DNA of 64,000 nt from an uncultured Acetatifactor sp. (lineage in GTDB: Bacteria > Bacillota > Clostridia > Lachnospirales > Lachnospiraceae), in contig CANQNT010000013.1 in NCBI GenBank assembly GCA_947625255.1, positions 1 through 64,000 on the forward strand, written 5' to 3'. The stretch's first letter is position 1, and each line of letters starts with the position of its first letter. Below are positions 17,222 to 24,944 of the stretch, in pieces. Below the pieces are notes generated by a model. That model was not told the origin of the DNA. It did no database searches and was given only the letters and a program-made list of their open reading frames with translations. Both the position numbers and the translations under genes were made by a program.

Positions 17222-18187
17222 ATGGAGCAGGTTCGGTTGAATAAGTATCTGGCACAGTGTGGTGTGTGCTCCCGGCGGGCGGCGGATCAGTTGATCGGGC
17301 AGGGAAAGGTGACGATCAATGGGAGGATTGCGTCCATGGGGGATCAGGTGTTTCCCGGAGACGAGGTCGCGTTAGAGGGCAAAGTGCTGGAGGGCCAAAA
17401 GAAACCGGTTGTGCTGGCGTTTTACAAGCCGGTGGGCGTGGTGTGTACGGAAAAGGATGCCCACGCGGAGCGGATTTTGTCGGACCTGATTGATTATCCG
17501 GCGCGTGTCACTTATGCAGGTAGGCTGGATAAGGATTCGGAAGGACTGCTGCTTCTGACCAATGACGGGGACTTGATCGAGGCCATGATGCGGGGAGCAA
17601 ACCGTCATGAAAAGGAGTATATCGTGAAAGTGCATCGGGAGGTGACGCCGGAATTCCTGCGGAGGCTTTCCAGAGGCGTTTATTTGGAGGAGTTGGACTG
17701 CACCACCAGGCCTTGCAGGGTGGAGCAGACGGGAAAGTTTACCTTTCGCATTGTCCTGACACAGGGGCTGAATCGGCAGATCCGCCGGATGTGCGAAACT
17801 TTTGGATATTATGTGAGAAAAATACAAAGAATTAGAGTGATGAATATTACCCTGGACGGTATTCCCTATGGCGGATGGCGGGAGGTTACGGGAGAAGAGT
17901 TGGAGCGTCTCTATCAGGAGGCGGGGCTTGGAGCCGGTGACGAGAAATCGCTTCGTCCGGTCGGAGACTGGAGGCCGTCTCATCCGGTCGGAGGCGGGAA
18001 ACCGTCTCGGTCAGCCGGAGACGAGAAGTCGTCTCGCCCGGCTGCCAGAGCGGATAGGCCGCATCGTGTGTATATATCGACCGGGAATCTGGATGCTGTA
18101 AGGAAACCAAAGCATGCCTCTGTCAGCGAGCGCAAGGCTTCCGAAGCGGAGTCCGCGGATACCCTGAAAAATCCCCAAAAAGAATAG
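17222..18187 (+). CDS. rluF: 23S rRNA pseudouridine synthase, RluF/RsuA type
   Basis: This 321-aa protein has an S4 RNA-binding domain (residues 3-60, RLNKYLAQCGVCSRRAAD) and an RsuA/RluB/E/F catalytic domain with GRLDKDSEGLL (100-110, catalytic Asp103) and the LTQGLNRQIRRMCE segment typical of RluF. It converts a uridine of 23S rRNA to pseudouridine in the cytoplasm. AAGGAGGA precedes ATG 17222. After about residue 236 the C-terminus is a low-complexity basic tail built from 9-residue repeats encoded by a 27-bp minisatellite, which is not part of the enzyme family. It is followed at 35 bases by ligA. Confidence 0.92.
   Translation: MEQVRLNKYLAQCGVCSRRAADQLIGQGKVTINGRIASMGDQVFPGDEVALEGKVLEGQKKPVVLAFYKPVGVVCTEKDAHAERILSDLIDYPARVTYAGRLDKDSEGLLLLTNDGDLIEAMMRGANRHEKEYIVKVHREVTPEFLRRLSRGVYLEELDCTTRPCRVEQTGKFTFRIVLTQGLNRQIRRMCETFGYYVRKIQRIRVMNITLDGIPYGGWREVTGEELERLYQEAGLGAGDEKSLRPVGDWRPSHPVGGGKPSRSAGDEKSSRPAARADRPHRVYISTGNLDAVRKPKHASVSERKASEAESADTLKNPQKE
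17927..18049 (+). repeat. 27-bp tandem repeat inside rluF
   Basis: Units start at about 17927, 17954, 17981, 18008 and 18035 and encode the 9-aa units LGAGDEKSL, RPVGDWRPS, HPVGGGKPS, RSAGDEKSS and a partial RPA. Copies are diverged but keep period 27, so any gain or loss of whole units keeps the frame. Confidence 0.85.
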
Positions 18188-18222
18188 CGCAGAGTGAAAA
18201 TAACAGAGGGAAAATAAAAAAG

Positions 18223-20187
18223 ATGGACGCGAAGAGCAGAATGAAAGAACTTGTTGAGACCTTGAATGCCGCGGCGAAGGCATATTACGCGGAAGACAAG
18301 GAATTGATGAGCAATTGGGAATATGACAGGCTTTATGAAGAACTCGAAGCCCTGGAAGCGGAAACGGGCATCGTCCTTTCCAACAGTCCTACGGTGAACG
18401 TGGGGTATGAAGCGGTGGAGGAGCTTCCTAAGGAGCGCCATGAGAGTCCCATGCTTTCTTTGGGCAAGACGAAAAGTCGGGAGGAACTTCGGGATTGGCT
18501 GCAGGGGCACGAGGCTTTGCTGAGTTGGAAGCTGGACGGCCTGACCGTGGTGCTGACCTATCAGGGCGGAAAGCTGACCAAGGCAGTCACCAGGGGAAAC
18601 GGCGAGATCGGCGAGGTCATCACCAATAATGCTAGGACCTTTCGGAATCTGCCTTTAAGCATCGCGTTCCAGGGTGAGCTGGTACTGCGGGGTGAGGCGG
18701 TCATTACATATTCGGATTTTGAAAAAATTAACGCCCGGATCGAGGATGTGGATGCCAAGTACAAGAATCCCCGGAATTTGTGCAGCGGTTCCGTGCGGCA
18801 GTTGAATAATGAGGTCACGGCGGCGCGCAACGTCCGTCTCTATGTTTTCACTCTGGTGCGGGCGGAAGGAATGGATTTTGAAAACTCCAAGGTCAGACAG
18901 TTCCGGTTTTTACAGGAGCAGGGCTTTGACGTGGTGGAATATGAGTTGGTCACGGAGGATACGATTCTGGGGGCCATAGAGCGTTTTGAAAAAAAGGTGG
19001 AAACCTACGATGTCCCTTCCGATGGTCTGGTGCTGACTTATGAGGACATCGCTTACGGTCAGTCCCTTGGCCGCACTGCCAAATTCCCCAGAGATTCCAT
19101 TGCCTTTAAGTGGGCGGACGAGGTGCGTGAGACGGTGCTGCGGGAGATTGAATGGAGTCCCAGCAGGACGGGACTGATTAATCCGGTGGCGATTTTTGAG
19201 CCGGTGGAGCTGGAGGGGACCACCGTCAGCAGGGCCTCCGTGCACAATATCAGTATTTTGCGGGGGCTGAAGTTAGGAATCGGTGACCATATCACGGTCT
19301 ACAAGGCCAATATGATTATCCCCCAGATCGCGGAGAATCTGACCCGCAGTGACACTGTGGAAATCCCGGCCACTTGTCCGGTATGCGGCGGCCCCACCCA
19401 CATCCGCCAGATAAACGAGGTGCAGTCCCTTTACTGTATCAATGAGGACTGCGCGGCCAAGAAGATCAAGTCCTTTACCCTTTTTACCAGCCGGGATGCC
19501 ATGAATATCGAGGGACTGAGTGAGGCCACCCTGGAAAAATTTATCGACAAAGGCTTTATCAGGGAATATGCGGATCTATTCCATCTGGATCGTTACCGGG
19601 AGGAAATCGTGGAAATGGAGGGCTTCGGAGAACGGTCTTACCAGAATCTGATCGACAGCGTTGACCAGGCCCGGACCACCACCCTGCCCAGAGTGATTTA
19701 TGCCTTGGGAATCGCCAATATCGGTGTGGCCAACGCCAAGATGCTTTGCCGTCATTTTGATTATGATTTTGAACGGATGAAGCATGCGGACGTAGGGGAG
19801 CTGAGTGCCATCGAGGGCGTGGGAGAGGTGATCGCCACTGCTTTCGTGGACTATATGCGCAAGGAAGAGAATGTGGAGAAGCTGGACCGGCTCTGGAAAG
19901 AACTGACCATTGAAAAGCCAGTGGTGGATGCGGCGGCCCAGACCCTGACCGGCAAGGTTTTCGTGATCACGGGAAGCCTGGTCCATTATGGAAACCGTAA
20001 TGAGTTAAAGGAGATCATTGAACAAAAGGGAGGAAAGGTCACGGGAAGCGTGACCTCCAAAACGGATTGTCTGATCAATAATGACAATACCTCTACATCT
20101 TCCAAAAATAAAAAAGCCAAGGAATTGAATATTCCCATCCTGACGGAGAAGGAATTTCGCGCCGTGTATTTGGGAATTGAAGAATAG
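18223..20187 (+). CDS. ligA: NAD-dependent DNA ligase (LigA), divergent
   Basis: This 654-aa protein has full LigA organisation: Ia domain (NWEYDRLYEELEALE), adenylation domain with lysine motif KLDG (Lys103), OB-fold region, four-cysteine zinc finger (CPVCGG ... CINEDC), helix-hairpin-helix region (AIEGVGEVIA) and C-terminal BRCT domain (GKVFVITGSLVHYGNR). It seals DNA nicks with NAD+. It departs from the usual sequence: TRGDG is TRGNG (123-127), GEDVT is GEVIT, and the N-terminal ISDxEYD is MSNWEYD. It may be a paralogue in addition to a standard LigA elsewhere. ATG 18223 begins 35 bases after rluF; A-rich sequence with GAGGG precedes it. Confidence 0.93.
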   Translation: MDAKSRMKELVETLNAAAKAYYAEDKELMSNWEYDRLYEELEALEAETGIVLSNSPTVNVGYEAVEELPKERHESPMLSLGKTKSREELRDWLQGHEALLSWKLDGLTVVLTYQGGKLTKAVTRGNGEIGEVITNNARTFRNLPLSIAFQGELVLRGEAVITYSDFEKINARIEDVDAKYKNPRNLCSGSVRQLNNEVTAARNVRLYVFTLVRAEGMDFENSKVRQFRFLQEQGFDVVEYELVTEDTILGAIERFEKKVETYDVPSDGLVLTYEDIAYGQSLGRTAKFPRDSIAFKWADEVRETVLREIEWSPSRTGLINPVAIFEPVELEGTTVSRASVHNISILRGLKLGIGDHITVYKANMIIPQIAENLTRSDTVEIPATCPVCGGPTHIRQINEVQSLYCINEDCAAKKIKSFTLFTSRDAMNIEGLSEATLEKFIDKGFIREYADLFHLDRYREEIVEMEGFGERSYQNLIDSVDQARTTTLPRVIYALGIANIGVANAKMLCRHFDYDFERMKHADVGELSAIEGVGEVIATAFVDYMRKEENVEKLDRLWKELTIEKPVVDAAAQTLTGKVFVITGSLVHYGNRNELKEIIEQKGGKVTGSVTSKTDCLINNDNTSTSSKNKKAKELNIPILTEKEFRAVYLGIEE

Positions 20188-20220
20188 AAAGAAGAAAAGA
20201 AAGTTTGAGGTTGTTAGATT

Positions 20221-21135
20221 ATGCCCATTAAGACACAGAGTGATCTTCCCGCGCGGGAGATTCTGGAAAATGAAAATATCTTCGTTATGGACGAGTACCG
20301 TGCGCTGCATCAGGACATCCGTCCCCTGGAGGTCTTGATACTTAACATCATGCCCGTAAAACAGGACACCGAGCTTCAGCTTTTGCGCGCCTTGTCCAAC
20401 ACGCCCCTGCAGGTGGATGTGACCTTTATGAACGTGCGCAGTCACGTTTCTCTGAACACCTCCGCCAATCACCTGAATAAATTTTATACGACACTGGATG
20501 AGATCCGGGATCAGAAATATGACGGGATGATCATCACGGGCGCTCCCGTGGAGGATATTAGTTTTGAAGAAGTGGATTATTGGGAAGAAATGTGCGAGAT
20601 CATGGATTGGGCTCAGACTCACGTGACCTCCACCTTACATATTTGCTGGGGAGCCCAGGCGGGATTCTATCATTATTATGGGATTAATAAGGTGAAGCTT
20701 TCTGAAAAGCTGTTTGGAATTTATGAGCATCGGGTGGCCAACCGCAAGATCCCCCTGGTACGGGGCTTTGACGATATTTTTCTTGCTCCTCACAGCCGCC
20801 ATACGGAGACGCCCGCGGCTGCCATTCATGCCTGCAGGGAACTGACCGTTCTGGCGGAGTCCCAGGTGGCGGGAGTGTTCTTGGCCATTGCAGAGAATGG
20901 GAAGAAGATTTTTGTCAACGGGCATCCGGAATATGACCGCTATACCCTGAACAATGAATATTATCGGGATCTGAATAAGGGACTGCCCATTCACGTGCCT
21001 TACAACTACTATCCCAATGACGATCCCAAGGAGAAGCCCCTGCTGCAGTGGAGGTCCCACAGCAACAACTTGTATAGTAATTGGCTGAACTACTATGTCT
21101 ACCAGGCGACTCCCTACGATATCAGGGAGATCTGA
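20221..21135 (+). CDS. metA: Homoserine O-acyltransferase MetA, predicted acetyl-CoA-specific
   Basis: This 304-aa enzyme catalyses acylation of L-homoserine, the first committed step of methionine synthesis. Cys142 (HICWGAQAG) is the catalytic nucleophile, and GHPEYDRYT carries the His and Glu of the triad. Residue 111 (TGAPVE) is Glu. In this family Glu at 111 is known to favour acetyl-CoA, whereas Gly favours succinyl-CoA, so the enzyme is predicted to be a homoserine O-acetyltransferase despite its MetA name. It lies 33 bases after ligA on the same strand. No S-box, T-box or other leader fits in this short gap, so any control must act further upstream. Confidence 0.95.
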   Translation: MPIKTQSDLPAREILENENIFVMDEYRALHQDIRPLEVLILNIMPVKQDTELQLLRALSNTPLQVDVTFMNVRSHVSLNTSANHLNKFYTTLDEIRDQKYDGMIITGAPVEDISFEEVDYWEEMCEIMDWAQTHVTSTLHICWGAQAGFYHYYGINKVKLSEKLFGIYEHRVANRKIPLVRGFDDIFLAPHSRHTETPAAAIHACRELTVLAESQVAGVFLAIAENGKKIFVNGHPEYDRYTLNNEYYRDLNKGLPIHVPYNYYPNDDPKEKPLLQWRSHSNNLYSNWLNYYVYQATPYDIREI

Positions 21136-21159
21136 GGAAATCCGCTGTTTATGAGGCTT

Positions 21160-21507
21160 TCATGGATTTTTCTTAAAAAATGGATTTTTACAAAATGGCT
21201 CATTTTTGCTCATGATTTTACACAAAAATGGGGTAAAAATGGGGTAGAAAAAGTATTCATGGGGTAAAAATAATGTGTAACTGTCAAGGAGTTTTAAGAG
21301 CCGTCCCCAGTCATTAATAACAAGCTTTTTCGCTGTCTGGAAGTCGATTTTTCCGCCGCTGATCTTCTGCACCAGTTTTACACAATCCATAAAATATTTA
21401 AATTCGTTTTTGTAAGCTTGCTCAAATCTTTCTTCATATTTTGCGTTTTTCGGGTTTGCTTCATAATCCGCTTCTGCGTGATTTGGGTTTCTTTCCCTTT
21501 CTTTCAT
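21160..21507 (-). CDS. Small hypothetical protein (115 aa)
   Basis: From ATG 21507 the frame gives a charged N-terminal part (KERERNPNHAEADYEANPKN, then AKYEERFEQAYKNEFKYF), followed by DCVKLVQKISGGKIDFQTAKKL. That looks like real helical coding sequence. The last ~35 codons overlap an AT-rich simple-sequence stretch with three copies of an ATGGGGTA-type motif (21223-21270), so the true end may differ. It diverges from the broken toxin-antitoxin cluster. No family is recognised; overlap with decayed accessory DNA leaves its reality uncertain. Confidence 0.4.
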   Translation of the reverse strand: MKERERNPNHAEADYEANPKNAKYEERFEQAYKNEFKYFMDCVKLVQKISGGKIDFQTAKKLVINDWGRLLKLLDSYTLFLPHEYFFYPIFTPFLCKIMSKNEPFCKNPFFKKNP

Positions 21508-21518
21508 TATATTATAGT

Positions 21519-21579
21519 ATATAGCGGACATATTTTGCGTGTTATGCATATAGCGGACATATCTAAAATAGAATATAAT
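21519..21579 (+). promoter_or_regulatory. Two 15-bp direct repeats upstream of an antitoxin-like gene, with -10 box
   Basis: The 15-mer atatagcggacatat occurs exactly at 21519-21533 and 21548-21562, a 29-base period. TATAAT lies at 21574-21579, so the second copy covers the -35 region. The arrangement suits binding of a ribbon-helix-helix autoregulator such as the one encoded next. Confidence 0.6.
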
Positions 21580-21605
21580 AATACATAAATAGAAAGAGGC
21601 GCAAA

Positions 21606-21796
21606 ATGTCATATTCAGAAGCACAGAAAAGAGCAAGTATAAAATACATGGCAAAAAAAAAACGGATGATATCCGTTTAAGAGTTCCAAAGGGTACAAAA
21701 GATAGATATAAAAAAGAAGCGGAAAAAAGAGGTGTAAGCATGACACAATATATAATTAATGCTGTTAACGAAAAGATAGAACGGGAGTCGAAATAA
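21606..21796 (+). pseudogene. Ribbon-helix-helix (Arc-like) antitoxin, frame broken at an A10 tract
   Basis: ATG 21606 opens MSYSEAQKRASIKYMAKK and reaches an A10 tract (21653-21662), after which the frame ends at MISV. One extra A, or two fewer, restores DDIRLRVPKGTKDRYKKEAE and KRGVSMTQYIINAVNEKIER, a typical Arc-type ribbon-helix-helix DNA-binding antitoxin. The remainder is undamaged and its stop overlaps the next ATG, so loss is recent, or transcriptional slippage on the A-tract still yields some full-length protein. GAAAGAGG precedes the start. Paired direct repeats upstream are likely its operators. Confidence 0.75.
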
Positions 21797-21985
21797 TGAG
21801 CAGTAAAGAACTTGCAATACAACTAATCGACAAAATACCGATTGGAGGGCGCGGCAATCCCGGAGATTGAAACAGTAGAGCCGGACGAATGGGATCTGGC
21901 CATGATCGCAGAAGCAGAAAGAGAAAATGACGGAACGGGGATAACCATTGAAGATCTGGCGGCCAAGCTGGGGGTAGAACTTTGA
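21796..21985 (+). pseudogene. Antitoxin-like gene with internal deletion/frameshift
   Basis: The 5' part reads MSSKELAIQLIDKIP and the 3' part, in the next frame, AIPEIETVEPDEWDLAMIAE and then GITIEDLAAKLGVEL with a stop at 21985. Such acidic proteins are usual RelB/Phd-like partners directly upstream of a RelE-type toxin. The central segment is missing and the two ends are out of frame. The stop overlaps the start of the toxin remnant. Confidence 0.6.
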
Positions 21986-22101
21986 AAAAATATAAAATTT
22001 TTTATAAGAAGGCCGCAGAAAAATTTTTGAGGAAACAGGACAAGCAAACACAGGAAAGGCTTTTAAAGGTGATTTACAAGCTTCAGAAGGAACAGATATA
22101 A
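21982..22101 (+). pseudogene. RelE/ParE-type toxin, N-terminal remnant
   Basis: TTG 21982 opens KKYKIFYKKAAEKFLRKQDK followed by QTQERLLKVIYKLQKEQI and a stop. This matches the first half of RelE/ParE-superfamily toxins (normally ~85-95 aa). The remaining beta strands with catalytic residues are absent; a frameshift near 22090 would read further toxin-like codons for a short distance only. It is inactive. Confidence 0.7.
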
Positions 22102-22113
22102 AAGACATTAAGA

Positions 22114-22138
22114 AAACCGCCCTTTTGCTGGGCGGTTT
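22114..22138 (+). terminator. Hairpin after the toxin remnant
   Basis: A 9-bp stem aaaccgccc/gggcggttt with a 7-base loop. The T-run is only three bases, so strength is doubtful. Confidence 0.5.
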
Positions 22139-22254
22139 AAGGAAAACCAGAGAGCTGGGCGGCTATCCTCCATCATCGGAGGGGCCTTCCCCTTTTCTAT
22201 AATATAGCACGAATAACTATTTAGTCAATCATTTTCCTCCAGGGAAATGGCTTA

Positions 22255-24288
22255 TTAAAGATTCTGCTGTGCCTCAAGCCACTCTTCAAAATATTTTTCA
22301 ATCACGGTAAAGGGGGCGGGTCCCATCTCCAGGAGGAAACGGTGGAATTCTTTGATGTCTAAGGCATCTCCCAATTCTCCGGCGGCCCGGTCTGCCAGAT
22401 TTTGAATCTCCAGATATCCCACATAATAGTTCAGATATCCTTCGGGATCACTGATCACATAGGTATATAAATCTTCCACGGTTTCCCGGGATTCGATTCC
22501 GATCCATTCATGGCAAAAGTCATAGGTATCATCCAAATCCCAGCCGTCATAATGGATGCCGATATCCAAAAAGGCGGAGAGCGCCAGATTTAATCGTGCC
22601 ATCAGTTGGTTTGCCTTTCGGATGGGCTCGGACAGATCGTCCATATAGGTATAGCTGTAGAGTTCGGCATAGGTTCCCCAGCCTTCGCTGTAGCCCATGT
22701 ACTGCATAAGGCCCCGGAAATAGCTGTGGGGACTGCTTTTAAAAAAGGCGTTCTGATACAAATGTCCCGGATAGCCCTCATGGGCCAGCACGGTGAACAA
22801 GTCATAGGAACTGGATGCCAGCTTTTTCTCATTGATATAAATTACATTCTGGTCGTTCTGGTCCAAGGGAGGAATCATGAAAAACGCGGGATTCATCATG
22901 TCCGCCATGGAAGGAGCGACTGTCTTGATGCGGTATGCGTTGGCCGCGATCTGGGGGAAGTCTGCCGCGATCCTTTGGCGCAGATCCTGGAGCATGGCTT
23001 CCGGCGACCTCTCATCCGCCCGTTCTTCCAGAAACTCGTCCAGCAGGTCTTCCCCGGACCCATACAGAATCTCCTGTACCTGAACGATCAATTGGTCAAT
23101 GTCCGAAGCGATCGCCTCCTGCAATTGGTCTACGGAAGCAAAGGTCATGCCGATGTTGGACTGAATCAGGTATTCATAGTATTCCCGTCCCTGGGGCAGG
23201 TAATAAAGCCCTTTTTCGTTTTGCCCTTTTCCACGCATGGCCTCCAGCCCCTTGATCAAAAGTTCATATCCGGCCACGAAGTCGGTGGAGAGAACGTCGT
23301 CATCCCGCAGGATCAGAGCTTCTTTTTCCTCATCGGAAAGGGGCAGCTCTTCCAGACGTTCCGCAAAGGATTCTTGCAGGAAAAATTCGCTTTCTCCGTC
23401 CCAAAGATAGGCTCCGCATTCCTCCAGAACGATATCCAGCTGGGTATCCGACATAAAGAGGCCGTATTCCGCACGCACCTCCTCCCAGGTCAGGGCGGAA
23501 GCGTAATAATCGTCCACCTGACTTAAAAGCGTCAGGTAATCCTCCACGTCCTCCGTGTCGTAAAAAGCGTATTCCGCCAGGGAATAGGGCAGGCTGGCGT
23601 GCAGTCCGGTGCCTTGCTGGAAGGGCTCGTAATAATATTGCAGATGGGCTTCCTTCTCGCAGGCATCCAGGTATTCGGACAAAATGTCAGCCGTGATTCT
23701 TTGCTCCCTGGTCATTTCTTCCCGGGAATAGCTTTCCAGCAGTTTCCGACATTCCTCGATGGAAGAGAGCGTTTCTTCTTCCTCCACCCCCTCCAGGAGA
23801 CCTAAGTTGGCGGGACCGGGTGTGATCCCTGCCGTTTCCGGGTCGGTCAGGAAGAAATGCAGGGTCAGGGTGTCGTCCGCCACGCTGTCCTCGAACAGCA
23901 GCTTCAGAAATTCGTCGAAGCTAAGATCCTCATAATCACCGGGATTCAGCTTGTCCCACCAGGGATTGATGGAAGAGGCCCCGTCCTGCTCGTTGTCTTC
24001 TTCCGAACCGGTGGCATCTCCGTCTGTAGAATCAGAATCCGGAGCGTCCCCATCGACCTGACTGTCAGAGGTGTTTTGCCTGTCAGACTGGCCGGAATCG
24101 GAAGGATGCGCGTTACGCACATCCTCCAGCCACTTCCCGTTTACAAAATACCAGTCATCAAAGGAAAAACTGCATCCGGTCAAAAGAATTGCCGCCAGTC
24201 CCAGACAGAGAACACGCCAGAGGATTTCCTGAAACTTTCTTCTCCCTCTCTTCTGTATGCTGCTTTTTTTCATATTAAATTTCCTCAT
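22255..24288 (-). CDS. DUF885 family lipoprotein, putative zinc peptidase
   Basis: This 677-aa protein has an N-terminal basic segment, a hydrophobic helix and lipobox ILLTGCS, so it is a membrane-anchored lipoprotein on the outer face. An Asp/Ser/Gly-rich linker (residues ~60-110) follows. The C-terminal DUF885 domain contains the HEGYPGH motif in VLAHEGYPGHLYQ, a metallopeptidase-type zinc site. The family is uncharacterised in most species but is related to zinc peptidases. ATG 24288 is preferred over TTG 24294 because GAGG lies 7 bases upstream. The gene stands alone. Confidence 0.9.
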   Translation of the reverse strand: MRKFNMKKSSIQKRGRRKFQEILWRVLCLGLAAILLTGCSFSFDDWYFVNGKWLEDVRNAHPSDSGQSDRQNTSDSQVDGDAPDSDSTDGDATGSEEDNEQDGASSINPWWDKLNPGDYEDLSFDEFLKLLFEDSVADDTLTLHFFLTDPETAGITPGPANLGLLEGVEEEETLSSIEECRKLLESYSREEMTREQRITADILSEYLDACEKEAHLQYYYEPFQQGTGLHASLPYSLAEYAFYDTEDVEDYLTLLSQVDDYYASALTWEEVRAEYGLFMSDTQLDIVLEECGAYLWDGESEFFLQESFAERLEELPLSDEEKEALILRDDDVLSTDFVAGYELLIKGLEAMRGKGQNEKGLYYLPQGREYYEYLIQSNIGMTFASVDQLQEAIASDIDQLIVQVQEILYGSGEDLLDEFLEERADERSPEAMLQDLRQRIAADFPQIAANAYRIKTVAPSMADMMNPAFFMIPPLDQNDQNVIYINEKKLASSSYDLFTVLAHEGYPGHLYQNAFFKSSPHSYFRGLMQYMGYSEGWGTYAELYSYTYMDDLSEPIRKANQLMARLNLALSAFLDIGIHYDGWDLDDTYDFCHEWIGIESRETVEDLYTYVISDPEGYLNYYVGYLEIQNLADRAAGELGDALDIKEFHRFLLEMGPAPFTVIEKYFEEWLEAQQNL

Positions 24289-24380
24289 ATCCAAACCTCA
24301 CATCACGGCTTTATCCATATCCCACACTTCACTTTATCATAACATAATATTCTTCATAATGCCAGCGCTTTCTTGGAAAC

Positions 24381-24431
24381 AAAAACAGCCTGCCGCACAT
24401 CGCTTGCCGGATGTGGGGCGAGGCTGTTTTT
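24381..24431 (-). terminator. Terminator of the 79-aa gene
   Basis: An 11-bp stem aaaaacagcct (24381-24391) / aggctgttttt (24421-24431) encloses a 29-base loop and gives a T-run on the minus strand. It lies 10 bases after the minus-strand gene at 24441-24680. Confidence 0.8.
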
Positions 24432-24440
24432 CGCGGATCC

Positions 24441-24680
24441 TCAGGACGCATTAGCCACTCTGTTATCGATGTAGATTTGCAGCGCCTCCAAGGCTTCGTC
24501 GGGGCTTAAGCCCGCGCCATCGATCAGTTCGCTTACCGTACTTAAGTCCTTTGTCCTTTTTTCATCATATAAGGCTTCCAATTCCTTTTTTTCTGATTCT
24601 ATCCTGGTCAGCAGGGCGGAAATCAGTTCCTCTTTCGCGCTGATTTTCTCTTCAATGGTTTTTTTTGGCCCTCTTGCCAT
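24441..24680 (-). CDS. Small conserved-looking coiled-coil protein (79 aa)
   Basis: AAGGAGG lies 7 bases upstream of ATG 24680. The protein starts MARGPKKTIEEKI and continues as a charged helix with heptad-like Ile/Leu spacing (ELISALLTRIESEKKELEAL), then a C-terminal domain GLSPDEALEALQIYI that resembles a small helical protein-binding module. It has its own terminator. No function is known. Confidence 0.75.
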   Translation of the reverse strand: MARGPKKTIEEKISAKEELISALLTRIESEKKELEALYDEKRTKDLSTVSELIDGAGLSPDEALEALQIYIDNRVANAS

Positions 24681-24944
24681 ATGTTACCTCCTTTTTGTCC
24701 AATTGCTATTAGTATATGCACAAATCAGGCAAATATGCATCTTTTCCTTTGCTTTTTCCAAAATTTCCATGTGGCGGACGCGGCAGACGCGGGGACACGT
24801 TGATGGCCGGGAGATCATCCCGGCATTTCTTCGGCATACGATGCAGCCTTATGAGTGACCGTGTTGGTTGTAAAATGGGTCATGGCGGATACTGGGATCG
24901 ACGCAGACAATAAGCTTGCCATAGGCAGTAAGGCTGAAGCGGTG

